Source: Melastoma dodecandrum (lineage: Eukaryota > Streptophyta > Magnoliopsida > Myrtales > Melastomataceae). From it: DNA of 64,000 nucleotides. A program made the position numbers and the translations under genes. The stretch covers positions 2,356,001 to 2,420,000 of the forward strand of contig JARUPY010000474.1 of assembly GCA_029817715.1 (NCBI GenBank), read 5' to 3'. The notes under the pieces are model-generated. The model searched no databases, was not told the DNA's origin, and saw only the letters and a program-made list of their open reading frames with translations. Of the stretch, positions 11,626 to 23,777 are shown piece after piece; position 1 is the stretch's first letter, and each line of letters begins with the position of its first letter.

Positions 11626-12906
11626 TCTAGCAGAGGTACATGTGCCGGAGCAGGTTGAAGTCGCGGCGTTGGATGCGTACATGAGCAGAATGCTGGCGAA
11701 CAGTGTAATTAACTTCTCAGAAGACGATTTACCGGAGCAGGGAAAGGATCACAACAATGCTCTCTTCATCACGCTCCAATGTTGTGAAACCACCATCTCC
11801 AAAGTTCTCATCGATGGCGGGTCGGGGGTTAATATCATCCCGTTGGCGGTAGCTCAAAAGCTCAACGTCAACTTGGAGAAGCTTTCTCAATCCAACTTAA
11901 CTATTCGGGCTTTCGACGGCGCGAAGCGGCAGGCCCATGGCGAAGTCACGTTGGATATCAAAGTTGGGCCAACCTTATTCTCTACCCAGTTTCAGATTCT
12001 GTAGATTGCAGGGTCCTTCAACATGTTGCTGGGGCGTCCATGGATTCATCAAGCCGGGGCAGTTCCTTCGATGCTACACCAGATGGTTCGATTTTCCTCA
12101 TATGGCAAGCTCATCACAATCCGGGGAGAACATTCAATGGAGCTTTGCCACGAGATTGACATGCCATACATGGGAGAGCCAACCGAAGAGCCGTCAACAA
12201 CACAGACCTTGGAGTTGGTCAACATGGTGAGGCGCGACTACAAATCTGATCCCCTGATGACATGGGGCAACATCAGCGCTGCGAAGGAGTTCCTCAGACA
12301 CGGGCATCAACCGGGCCAAGGACTCGGAATCAGAGGACAAGGGATGATTTATCCGATCACTATTCCAGCTCCTGTAGGGACTACTGGACTCGGATTCACA
12401 GGCAAAGTGCGGCGCAAACAGAACAATCACATTAACAGCAAATCGGCCATCCGTTTCGTACGTTCATCTGCAGCAACAATGGAAGGCGAAATCCTGTCAG
12501 AAAAGCTGAAGGACGTGGAGATTCAGAGTGATGGAGAAGCTGATGGCGAACGGAGAGGCGTTGAACATGTCAATGTTATCCAAGTGAATTTGGGGAAAGG
12601 TCATAGGCGTCGACCTCGCATGCGGGCTCACTTCATACCTCCCAACATGGCCATTCCTCTGAATCAGATGCCGGCGTACATTCGATGAGCCGCGGCACCG
12701 CATGTTCAAGCTCCAATGGTGCCAATGCCGCCAAGGACGCCTCCAAGGACTGAAGTACCGCCTCCAAACAGGCATGCAGATTACCCTGCTACGAACGAAG
12801 AAGTGGAAGGGGAACAAGACGAGAAGACAAGGACACAAGAGTCCGAGGAAGAAGTCTGTATGATGGAAGCGTCGATCCCGGCCGAGCCAGACATGCCTCT
12901 CGACGG
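11626..12906 (+). pseudogene. Ogre protease region with G-patch
   Basis: Aspartic protease that would cut the Gag-Pol polyprotein. The active-site segment VLIDGGSGVNIIP lies at about 11803-11841, and the flap/C-terminal part NMLLGRPWIHQAGAVPS follows TAG at 12002-12004, which splits the domain. Downstream, 12266-12400 has the glycine pattern of a G-patch (PGQGLGIRGQGM ... GTTGLGF), an RNA-associated motif known in the protease region of some plant retroelements. A further TGA at 12686-12688 interrupts an acidic linker (EEVEGEQDEKTRTQESEEEV) that runs to the splice donor at 12907. Frame 2 throughout. Two stops make it non-functional as written. Confidence 0.85.
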
Positions 12907-13220
12907 GTGAAACTTTCCATCTTTACTTTTCTGCACTTAGATAGATAGAGTCCAGAGTAGGTTACCTTGCTACATTCTGGTCGCGGACTAGCAAGGTTGT
13001 CTATATGTAACGCGACCCCTAGGCAGTACCTAGGGCGTTTGTGGGATCGGGCCGCTGATGATCAGGGCGAATCTGAGGAAACGACGAGGGACCAGCTGAG
13101 TCCTGATCCCACAACATTTTCTTTCGGTCAAAAATGCATGCCTTATTATGAATTGTCACATGAAACAATATTGCAAATAATTCATTTGAATACATCACTC
13201 TAATTTCTTCTCCTTTTCAG
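12907..13220 (+). other. Ogre intron between PR and RT
   Basis: A predicted 314-base intron: donor GG|GTGAAACT at 12907 and acceptor TTCTCCTTTTCAG|G at 13220, with a good polypyrimidine tract. The upstream exon ends in frame 2 with two bases of a codon. The downstream exon resumes in frame 1 and completes a glycine codon, so splicing joins PR to RT in frame while the unspliced RNA stops at TGA 12908-12910. A spliced intron at this place is a known Ogre feature thought to control the Gag:Pol ratio. The splice sites are read from sequence, not shown experimentally. Confidence 0.8.
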
Positions 13221-14455
13221 GAACGGCGCTTCGGGTACACCCGAGAAAACCTCTGAACAAGACGGAGAAGCAGTAGACGACCCCAAATCCATAGACGGAT
13301 ATTATGGATTGGAACAAGGTCTTCAGCGACATGACGAACCGAAGGACATCACTCTGCAGAAGCCGGTTTCAATTGACATCGGAACTCAAGATGATCCCAA
13401 GGAGTTGTTCATCGGTGCAGATTTGTCAAAGGATGAAACTGAAGACATCGTCAACCTGCTAAAGGAATTCTCTGACGTCTTTGCTTGGTCATACACGGAC
13501 ATGCCGGGATTAGATTCGGAGATTGTGGAGCACAAGATCCCTACAGATCCGTCAATTCATCCTATAAAGCAGAAGCAGCGCCGGTATAAGCCTGAACTAG
13601 CCCTTGCCATCAAGGAAGAAGTGGATAAGCTGCTGAAGGTCAACTTTATTGAAGTGTCTACCTATCCACAATGGGTTGCCAACATCGTCCCTGTCATCAA
13701 GAAGAACGGGAAGGTCCGAGTCTGCGTCGACTATCGCGACCTCAACAAGGCGAGTCCCAAGGATGACTTTCCACTCCCGCACATCGATCTATTGGTGGAC
13801 AATACCGCTGGATTCAACAGATTCTCTTTCATGGATGGATTCTCCGGTTACAATCAAATTCGCATGGCCAAAGAAGACAAAGAGAAGACGACCTTCACGA
13901 CACCCTGGGGCACATTCTGTTATCGAGTCATGCCCTTTGGACTCAAGAATGCCGGGGCAACTTATCAACGTGCTATGGTCGTTTTGTTTCATGACATGAT
14001 GCATCGCGAAATTGAACTCTACGTCGACGACATGATCGCCAAGTCCAAGGAAGATGAAAACCACACTGTCATTCTCCGGAAGCTATTCGAACGGCTTCGC
14101 AAGTACAAGCTGCGCCTCAACCCCGCCAAATGCGTGTTTGGGGCAACTTCAGGCAAACTACTTGGTTTCGTTGTCAGTAATAAAGGTATTGAGATCGATC
14201 CTGATAAAATCGAAGCAATTCGTGATCTCCCAGCTCCAAGGTCAGTCAAGGAGATCCGCGGTTTCATGGGCCGCGTTAACTACATCGGAAGGTTCATTTC
14301 CAACCTGGCCGACACATGCAAACCCCTGTTCAAGAAACTAAGGAAGGACGTCAAGTTCGAGTGGGATGATGATTGTAAAGTTGCATTCGAACAGATTAAG
14401 ACATATTTGACAGAACCACCAGTTCTTATCCCGGCAAAGCCGGGGCATCCTCTCA
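13221..14455 (+). pseudogene. Ogre reverse transcriptase
   Basis: RNA-directed DNA polymerase domain of Pol. The frame is open from the splice acceptor to about 14455. Motifs in order: FAWSYTDMPGLD leader (about 13484), VRVCVDYRDLNKASPKDD (about 13716), FMDGFSGYNQI (13830), FGLKNAGATYQRAM (13937) and the catalytic YVDDMIAKS (14021-14047). Then comes the connection region with GFMGRVNYIGRFI. These are all the residues expected for polymerase activity. A one-base shift near 14455 separates it from RNase H, so Pol is broken only there and further downstream. Confidence 0.92.
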
Positions 14456-15590
14456 CCCCTCTATGTCACAGTCAGAGAAGAATCATTTGGAGCCATGCTT
14501 GCCCAACAGTTAGCAGGCGCCAAGGAACACGCGATCTACTACCTCAGCAAGAAGTTCACAGATTGCGAGTCTCGGTACACAACTTCCGAACGTACCTGCT
14601 GTGCACTCATTTGGGTCCTCCACCGACTCCGACAGTATACTCTGCACTATGAGATCCTGTTGGTCTCCGAGAATGACCCACTCAAATATCTCTTCGACAA
14701 GCCAACATTGATGGGGAGAGTATCTAAGTGGCAATTGCAGCTCGCCGAATTCGACATTCGATTCCACTCCACGAAGTCAGTCAAAGGGAGAACAATCGCT
14801 GATCACATCGCTGAATATCCAGGAACGGATGATTCGTCTTTGGAAATCGGACTACCAGACGAGAACATCTTGCTCATGGAACAAGAACTGAGGTGGAAGA
14901 TGTACTTCGACGGTGCAGTCAATTCCTCAGGATCGGGAATAGGAGCTGTGGTAATCTCCCCAGATGGACAATACTACCCAACGGCCGCCAAAGTCACCTT
15001 TCCCTGCACGAACAACATAGCTGAATATGAAGCATGCATCCTCGGCCTACTTCGCGCACTCGACATGCGGGTTAAGCTGCTCGACGTTCATGGAGATTCA
15101 GCACTCATCATCTCCCAAACAAATGGAGCATGGCGCACTCGAGACCCAAAGCTCGTTCCATATCAGGATTATCTACAAACACTAATCCGACAATTTACCG
15201 ACATTGAATTCAACTATCTCCCACGAACTGATAATCGATTTGCTGATGCTCTTGTAGTGCTCGCATCGATGATTCCGTTAGCTGGAGAAATGGACATCGA
15301 GCCTCTGTGCATCAATATCGCTGATGATCCAAGTTGCATGCACATTGAGCAGAGTCAACCTGAAGATCCGCTACCTTGGTTCACGGACATCAAGAACTAT
15401 TTGCAATCAGGGGCATTTCCCCAAAATAACACAGGGAAAGAACGCAAGTTCATACGAAGGATAACAAGAAGCTACTTCTTAGACGGTAATACATTGTACA
15501 AGAAATCCTTCACGACGGCTCTCATGCGATGCGTCACGGAACAAGAAGCTCAAGCCCTCATTGTCGAAGTCCATGAAGGGGTTTGCGGAC
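14456..15590 (+). pseudogene. Ogre RNase H and archaeal-type RNase H
   Basis: The frame is open from the shift at about 14455 to 15598. The first domain is the usual Ty3/gypsy RNase H (FGAMLAQQ, AIYYLSKKFTDCESRYTTSE, then the WQLQLAEFDIRFH connection). From about 14894 a second RNase H begins (MYFDGAVNSSGSGIGAVVIS; NNIAEYEACILGL; HGDSALIIS; DNRFADALVVL), giving the four acidic catalytic positions D, E, D and D. This extra archaeal-type RNase H is a mark of the Tat lineage. The zinc-binding start of integrase (VEVHEGVCG) is at its end. A frame change near 15590 leads to integrase. Confidence 0.9.
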
Positions 15591-16623
15591 CACCATGAAC
15601 GGATACGCTCTCACCCAGAAGATAATGCGACAAGGGTATTATTGGCTCACAATGGAAGCTGATTGCATCAAATACGTCAAAGCATGTCACAAGTGTCAGA
15701 TTTACAGCGACAAAGTACATGTGCCTCCAACAAGACTTTACCCGTTATTCGAGCCGTGGCCATTCTCAATGTGGGGCATGGATGTAATCGGGCCCATCAA
15801 TCCCAAGGCATCTAACGGGCAGCGATTCTTGCTGGTCGCAATCGATTACTTCACCAAATGGATTGAAGCCCAATCCTTCAAAGAAGTCACAACAAACAAC
15901 GTCGTGCGTTTCATGAGGGCGAACATCATCGCCAGATATGGAGTTCCAGAGCTATTGGTCACAGACAATGGTTCAAACTTCAATAGCAAACTGATGGAAT
16001 CCCTCCGTGCAGAATTCCGTATCAAACATCTCAACTCTTCACCGTACCGTCCAAAAATGAACGGTGCTGTCGAGGCTGCTAACAAAAACATGAAGAAGAT
16101 TCTTCAGAAGATAGCAATCACCTATCGCGACTGGCACGAGAAGCTCCCTTTCGCGTTACTTGCCTACAGAACGACGATGCGCACTTCGACTGGGGCAACC
16201 CCTTTCGAGCTCGTCTACGGCACTCAAGCAGTCATTCCAGCAGAGGTCAAATTACCAACTCTCAGGATATCATCCCAAAGCAACATGACAGAAGAAGGGA
16301 GGGCCAATCATCAGCTCGCCCACCTCGACTTCATTGATGAGAAACGACTTGCCGCAGCTCACCACATGCAATGCTACCAACAACGCATGTCTAGAGCATT
16401 CAACAAAAAGGTCAAGCCAATCAAATACAAACCAGGCGACCTTGTCCTCAAGAGGATCCTACCAAATGTTAAGGATCCACGAGGAAAATTTGCTCCAAAC
16501 TACGAAGGGCCATTCATTATCAAGCACGCCTTCTCAGGAGGAGCAACCATCCTAACCAAGATGGACGGAGGAGACCTGCCACATGCAATCAACGCAGATG
16601 CTCTCCGACGATATTACTCCTAA
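15583..16623 (+). pseudogene. Ogre integrase
   Basis: Integrase, which inserts the cDNA into the host genome. The frame is open over 346 codons to TAA at 16621-16623. The HHCC zinc domain is split: its histidines lie before the frame change near 15590 and its cysteines here (CHKCQ, about 15688). The catalytic core has D in GMDVIGP (about 15778), D in LLVTDNGSNFNS (about 15962) and E in NGAVEAANKNMKK (about 16072). The C-terminal part has the usual PGDLVLKRILPN and FAPNYEGPFIIK stretch. Overlap with the previous frame is a consequence of the shift, not a native overlap. Confidence 0.92.
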
Positions 16624-19249
16624 AGAAATGTCAGTGCCAGAACTTCGAAGCAATATACGTCAGCAAAATTCCGCTATATCCCCAGGGAGTCGATTAGAAC
16701 GAAGACGCTGACACATGAGAAGGGAGAATCATACAGTCATTACTCTCTTCACCTAGCTAAGCGAAATTACATGAGCTCATTTCGTTTACGTCCTTTGTCT
16801 CGTGGGCAGGTACAAGAACTCCTCACACGAATGGTACAAAACTCCTATGGCAAAAGCGAGGGTGGTAGGGCGGCAAAGCTTCAAGCCAAAGTCTTGTAGC
16901 AATTTCGTCAAACCTTCGACTCCATCGGACGAAGACTCAATGACGAAATCATACAAAAGGGAAGTACCAAAACTCTACTTCACCTTTCTTATAAATGAAG
17001 TTACACGAGCAAACTTCATTCTTACTCTAACAAAAACAAGTCACATGAACTCACTTATTTCTCGCCATCTGTTTGATAGGTACATAAACTTCCTTACACA
17101 ACAGACATCAGGCAAGAGCAACTATTTCGCCAATCCTCCGACTCCATTGGACGAAGACGCAATGACGAAATCATACAAAAGGGAAGTACCAAAACTCTAC
17201 TTCACCTTTCTTAAAAAATGAAGTTACACGAGCAAACTTCATTCTTACTCTAACAGAAACGAGTCGCACGAACTCACTTGTTTCTCGCTATCTGTTTGAT
17301 AGGTACATGAACTTCCTTACACAACAGATGTCAAGCAAGGGTAACCCTACGGATGAAGATGCAATGACGAAATACATAGAAAAGGGAAGTATCAAAACTC
17401 TACTTCGCTTTCATATAAATGAAGTTACATGAGCAAGCTTCATTCTTACTTTAAAAGAAACAAGTTACACGAGCTCACTTGTTGTCTGTCCTTTGCTTAG
17501 TGTAGGTACATAAGCATCCTACATTATAGACAAAGGCGCGGGCGGTTGGGTGGAAAATTTCGAACCAAAGCTTCGAAATTGCCTTTGTCATCACCATGGA
17601 TAACCACACCAAAAAGGAGTATCATCTACACTGCTCTCTAACAAAATTTCTCATAATTCCCCAGACGGAGTCGTATCTCCATTTCCCAAGCTGGAGTTAT
17701 GGCTTCATTCAAGCTGGAGTTGTTTACATACATCGCATTCCTCAACAAATTCTCTTAAAATGACCACCCAGATGGACATATTCATCTCATCTCCCCAGCG
17801 GATACTCTACTTCTTTGTTATCTCCCCAAGCGAGAGTCGAAGTACATGAGCTAACTTCGTCTCTGTCCGTTGTCTACTGTGTAGGCACATGGACATCCCC
17901 ACAGTGTGGTACAAACTCCTAGACAACGGCGTGGGCGGGCGCGTGGAAGCCGTTCCAAATTTAAAAGAACGCAGAACACGAAAGTGCACAAGAGCACTAC
18001 AGAGGTTTGGGTATCTAAACTTGTTTATTTCTTAAACATTCGTGTGTCCATTCGCAAATAATTCGAAATTATTCTTGATAATAAGAATGTTTCTAAGCGA
18101 GAATAGAAAAGGCAAACCTATTCCTAAACACTTACCCAAAGCGATGAGTGAAAACACTGTGAGGATTGATACATGAGCATTCATGCGGATAACGAATCCT
18201 TTGACACAAGGTGCTCTAAACCGGAATGAGATCGAGCATTTCTTCTCTACCCCAAACACGAAACATCGACCATTGATTGCCCCTTTCGAGAAAAAGTTGA
18301 AGTTTTCATACACACTACGCCTAACAAGTCTAAGGACCGCCTCACATCGAGGTTAAAAAAGGAGATCTTGTAGCTAGAACCCGGAAGCAACGGACTATAG
18401 AGGCAACACTTCCTCAAGGTTCAAGCGAAGAGGCACCATCAACGGTCAAGCTTACTAGTTGAGTTTTCTCCGAAGATGGAATTTTTCCAACATTACTACA
18501 AATTTTGAATGAGTCCAAAGTGTCTTAAAAAATGGATCGTCAGAGAGTGGGACAAATCCCCATGATCCAGTAAAGAAAAAGCAAAATCAGCGCAAAGACC
18601 AAAGTCTTCAAAAGCAAAGCGCAAGATGAAAGTCAAAAGAGCAAAATAAAGCACCAGGACCGACATTGACGGTCGCAAGAGCAAAGGTGCTATCTCTCAA
18701 GCAAGTCAAGGATAAAGCATTCCACGAAATGGATTATCTACATCTATTAGTAAGCCGACTGTTCATCCCCAGCAGAACACGTCAACTGGCGAGCTACTGA
18801 AGGATGGAGAATTTGCTTGAACGGTGAATACTCTACAGTCAAGTAGCTTCCGATGAGGCCCTTAGACTCCTTCTTTCAGACGATGAATTTAAACCTTCAA
18901 TCTAAAGGCCTTATGCCGAACCTACATTACAACCCAAGTAAAGTCTCCTTCGACCGGTACATGAGCATCCATGTCAGAGGAATTCTGAAATCCAACTGAA
19001 ATGGCTTTCAGAAATGAGAGTGAAACACGAGAGGATCAACAAACCTTCTCTGCTCTCGCTTGGAAACATGCTTTTAAAGGAAGAATGAAACGAAGCATAA
19101 TGTGCATGTATATTTGGCTATTTTTGTCTTCGTTGTGACTAATGACTTTCTTGAAGAGCTTTTAGGGTGCATGTCGACCAAAGACGCTCTCGAAATATAA
19201 TTTGAGGTATTCCTGATCCTAGCGAGAAAATCTTTCCAGATTCCCTCAC
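16624..19249 (+). repeat. Ogre 3' UTR with tandem repeats
   Basis: 2.6 kb of non-coding sequence. A block of roughly 200-225 bases containing ACGAAATCATACAAAAGGGA (or a variant), CAAAACTCTACTTC, GAAGTTACACGAGCAAACTTC and GATAGGTACATAAACTTCC is repeated three times, with starts near 16941, 17163 and 17364. A wider, more diverged unit with GGTACAA..CTCC and GGCGnGGGCGG recurs near 16806, 17506 and 17884. Tandem repeats in this position are known in Ogre/Tat elements and can seed satellite DNA. The rest (18000-19249) shows no gene. Confidence 0.75.
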
Positions 19250-19263
19250 AAGGAGGGGCAAAC
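19250..19263 (+). other. Ogre polypurine tract
   Basis: AAGGAGGGGCAAAC directly precedes the TG of the 3' LTR. This is the expected primer site for plus-strand cDNA synthesis. Confidence 0.75.
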
Positions 19264-19603
19264 TGTAATACCTCAAAAAGAAATTGTGCTCATGGGCCAA
19301 AGCCCAACATTTGTTTTGAAATGGCCAAAGCCCAACTCTAGGATCCATTTTACACAAGACATAAATAATAAAGGTAAACAAACAGCCGACGATATGTTTA
19401 TCAACAGTAGCGGCAAACAAAAAAAAAACAACATCTTTTGCACTAACAACATCATTAGTGAGAAGAAACAGCATCTACAGTTGGAACCCCTAACGTAATG
19501 GTTCGAAGCTGCCTACTACCGAGTTTCGCAATGTCTTTCACCCACACGAACAGTTCTGCATCGTCTACTCATAGCCTTGACATATCCTCCTTTGATCAAA
19601 GTC

Positions 19604-20200
19604 ATGGCGTCTGCTGCAGCTGCGGCTGATGCCGCCCAAAAAGCACAGCAGAAGACGAATGTCCGAGTCTCTGGCGATGGCAAGGTGGGCGGCAATATGC
19701 CTCGAATGAAGAAGACAAAAAGTTTCTTGTGTAGTTGATAGCTCCAGCAGGACACTAAACCATAGATCAGGTTCTTCTCGAGCTTTTGCTCCGTAATGCC
19801 GTCTCCACATCAGCTTCAGCAGAGCCATCAACAAGTGTTCCAATTCCAGAAGCAACAGCAATTTGCTGCAGCTGCTGCTGCTGTCGAAGCAATACTCCAG
19901 CAGCCAGCAATGGAAGCATCTACAGAAGTCACCTTGGTGCTTCAACCACTGCTACAGCCAAATATCCTAGTTCGCTGTTTTCATTACTGCATCATATTCA
20001 AAGTAATAGTAGTCCGACTCAATCTCCTCCTCAATGGAAGGGCTCCACCAAGCTAGCTTCTTCCTCGGCACTGTCGACCCTTGCCCCTACGACCACAACA
20101 TCGTCCTCTGTTAAATTTCCCTCTCAGCAGTCTATCCATGTTCAGTAGAGTCAAACACACATCTCTTTTGCTAATGGAAATTCCAACCCAAAACAAAAGA
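19604..20200 (+). pseudogene. Host-gene-like fragment inside 3' LTR
   Basis: This is the second copy of the segment described at 1824-2420, with slightly better-preserved coding: ASAAAAADAAQKAQQKTN, then MPSPHQLQQSHQQVFQ with an alanine run, then the Ser/Thr-rich part in another frame. The tentative TIC-like identification is the same, with the same caveats. Confidence 0.4.
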
Positions 20201-23200
20201 GAGGAAGAGGCCAAATCATTTGCCAAACCCATTCCACAAAAACCACAACAACACAGCCCAACCCCAAAGTGGAAGGCTGACCCAGTCCGAGATAAAAGAG
20301 AAAAGGGATCCAAGCCATTTGCTAAAACTCAAGACAGCCCAATCCACAATCCAGCCCAAACCAAAAGAAGGAACAAGGCTCACCTTTTCCCCCCGACAAG
20401 AATCTGTTGCAGGGCAATCCCCGACATTCCCGTGTCCCAAATCTCCTGAACAACCACACCAAATCCGCCACATTAATGCCTACAGAAGATTAAAGCAAAC
20501 GAATTACAAACAACTTCCTTAAATCCCAACAAAATGGGATGAATTCCAACGATACTAGTAAAAATGGAACGAAACTCAGGTTCCAGTTGAAGAGAATAGG
20601 GGGGAATAAAATAGTGAAAATTCTTACCAATCATTTGGAGGGGGATTTTCACTTCTTCTAAGGAGGGAAGCAGAGGAGATTGACGGAGCTATCGTCTCTC
20701 TCCCTTCTTCCTTCACTTCTTGCAACGGCCACGGCACCCCGGTATTTGCCCAGCTCCTCCCTTCAGCCGTCTCCTTGCCAAGGTAAGAGGAGTCAGCCGC
20801 GGAAATTCCCCCCCTCGTCGACCAACCCAAAGCAGGACAATCAACAACAACAGCGAAGAATCATACCTCAGGTGGCGACAAGTTTCAGTCCTCTTGGACG
20901 CGACATGGGCAACGTCAACCTGTAAGAATACCCCTGACCTTTTCGAGGGCGGCCTGTGGCATGGGAACTCCCTCTTCTGAAGCAACGGAGACAAGTCGAC
21001 TCCCCCATTCAGACGAACTGGCCGCTCCCACTTCCCTGCTGACGACGGAGAACTAGCCCAAGCTTTCCGCGGACATCTATTAGTATTGTAGGAAGTCCTT
21101 CTTATATTTTGACCTGTCTCTTTCCGTGCGCAGATATTCATCATGGAGATGGTGGCCTCACCGCAGTTGTGTTCATCCTCCAAATGACAACAGCTCCTTA
21201 TCCACCCTCGCAATTCCCTCTCGAGCCATTTCTCTAAAACCAACTCACCCCAAGTCGACATTTTCCTTTTCACCCTCCCTCATACGAACTAAACACCCAA
21301 CGACCAGTCTAATCCCAGACAGAGCCAAAATCCACTCCTATCTTCCTTCCCAGCAGCAGATTCCCGGCGTTCTTCGACACCCCCTCCCTAGGTCCCAGGT
21401 CAAACCGGAGCTCCACTGGCGACACGACGAACCATAGTCTCTTCCCGGAGCTCTACGGCGACAGCGAGCTCGACCCCTGTAGCCCGTCCCCGGCGACGAC
21501 AAAGCGAGCAATCTTCTTCATTGGCGTGCCTCAAGACTTACAATCACAGACCCAGTTTGATCGAAAGCTGCGACGACCCTCCTTCTCCTCCCTTCTTTTC
21601 TGCGAGACAACAACATCAACAAGGCAAAGAGGTTTCGAGGAGTTTGAAGCTGGTCAGCCTCGACTTTGGCGTTTCCCTCGCAAATATCCAGCGGAGAAGT
21701 CCTCCCGACACGCACACGAGTCTCCCATTGCGAGCGCGCGTGCTCGGGAGGTGTGGGGGTGGGCTGTTTCCCATCGCGAGCGCCTTTCCCCCATGAACAT
21801 CTCCAAAATCCATGTTAAGAAAGCTGCATTCTCGGTGAGTCTCCTTCACCATCTGTTTTCTCTGCGTTTTACAGTTCCTTAGACAAATCTAACCTCGTTT
21901 GTTGCAATTGTTTACATGAACGCACGTCGCGGCATCTTTGGGACGTCATAACCGGAGTTAGAGAGCTCAAAATCACGCAAATCAGGTCCACCCTCTTCCT
22001 ATTTCCTCTGTGATTTCATCAATAGCTTCTAGAACTTGTTTGTGCTGTACATCGTTCGAACTATCTTCGATTGTTGGGATATACGCATGCTGAAATGAAA
22101 ATGTTGTTTGCTGTCGCATGTTCTTGACGTTTTCCAACATAACTTTTTTGCTGAGAGCATGGATTGAGCTTTTTTTTTATCTCTTTGGCTTCCTTTCTTG
22201 ACAGAGAACAACTTCTCTGTTGAAACTTTTTTCAAATAGACACATCTTGCTATTGTTTTTCCTCCTTGAATGCCGGATAATGTGGCTGCCCTGTTCTGTG
22301 CATTCACAGAGCGTGCTGCTGCACTCCATCAGATTTATTTTCGTCTGTACAGCTCGGATTTGCTTGAAACTTTTTGGATTCGTTCCCTTTTTGGCCATTC
22401 TATAACTTTCATGTTTTACGTTTTCTCATTTAAGACAGTCTTGGTCGAGTTTTATTTGTTCGAAAGAAACGGCTTGATTCTGTGCACGAACGGGATAGTT
22501 GTTCTGTTTTTTTGGACACAACACAAACATCCGAGCTCCGTTCAACCTAAAATTGGTTGGAATGGATCCCTCTTTAAGTTTTCTAAAACTTTTGTGTTAT
22601 ACACTTTTCCATTTGACCTACACATCATGGTCAAATCTCTGTTGGAGTGCAGATAGAACTGATGCGCTACAGCATTTCAGGGCAGATTCATACTGTTATA
22701 CGAAGAAATTCGTATTTCTTTCATCACATGCCCAAATTTTACAAAATTAGTGCCTTTGAAACCATATTTGACCCATCTACAAATCTTATTCTTTGAGTTA
22801 TTGTTTTCGGGATCATCTGGTCTGTCCAAAAGTTCGAGAAAGCCAAAGACCTCCATTGTCTTCTGTTCTGTTGCGGCAGCTGGAGTGCCTTGTACACCAG
22901 ATGACATAATTTACCCATTTAAGCTCCGAATGGACTCAAATTAAAACCCAAAGCTAGATTTCTTAACCTGCTACAACTTTTATGTTTTACATTCGTTAAT
23001 TTGAGCAATTTTATTCCATGGTCAACTGCGGTCAATCTTGGCCTGTCATACCATTTAGTTGAAACACATTCTGTTCGAATGTCTAGATTCTTTGTTTTGC
23101 TGGCAGCAGACTACACATCCATCTTTCCTAAAATTTAGCATGCTGCATCATGAGTGAGTTATCTGGCATATGACAAAATTTGATGATTTTTTTGATGAAC

Positions 23201-23770
23201 GAATGAAGAGTTATGAAATTTTCCCTTCCCATTAGTCTGCTGGTCAAGGATTGTTTATGCAAGAGACCAAATCATTTTCTTTGCCTTGTAGAATGAGATC
23301 CCACCGTTGGATTCATTTGGAATTTTACAGGCTGATTCCTCATTAAAATACAGATCTATAAACTTTGATTTCATTTAGATCGGACGATCCTGAGTGAAGT
23401 TGTCCTCTCATTTCTGCACCTGCGTGTGCTGCATTCTCGTCTGCACATTACAGCCTACTTTGTGTGTGTATAATTTTTAATTCCACCGTTAGATTTTGCT
23501 TATATTTGACAAACATGCTTGTCATTAACCTGGTTACTTAATGTGCGGTTGGATTTTAATTATCTTGATTTAGTAGAGACTTATGCTTGTTTTTTTGATT
23601 TCGAATTGTCATTTTGACTTTGAAAATGAAAGCCAACTAACCATATTTATGCTTTCTTTGCATGTACATCACACATGTGACGACAAGAGCTCTCTCGAAA
23701 TTTCGACAATCTTGAAGACAAAGATTAACTCGAAGGCGCGTGTATCAAACCGCGTGGATCTACCCCGGCC

Positions 23771-23777
23771 TATAAAA
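23771..23777 (+). promoter_or_regulatory. TATA box in Ogre 3' LTR
   Basis: CCTATAAAACC lies about 800 bases before the LTR end, ahead of the GC-rich tail. This is the likely core promoter. The corresponding position in the 5' LTR (6003-6010) has lost the TATA pattern. The exact transcript start is not visible. Confidence 0.5.
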
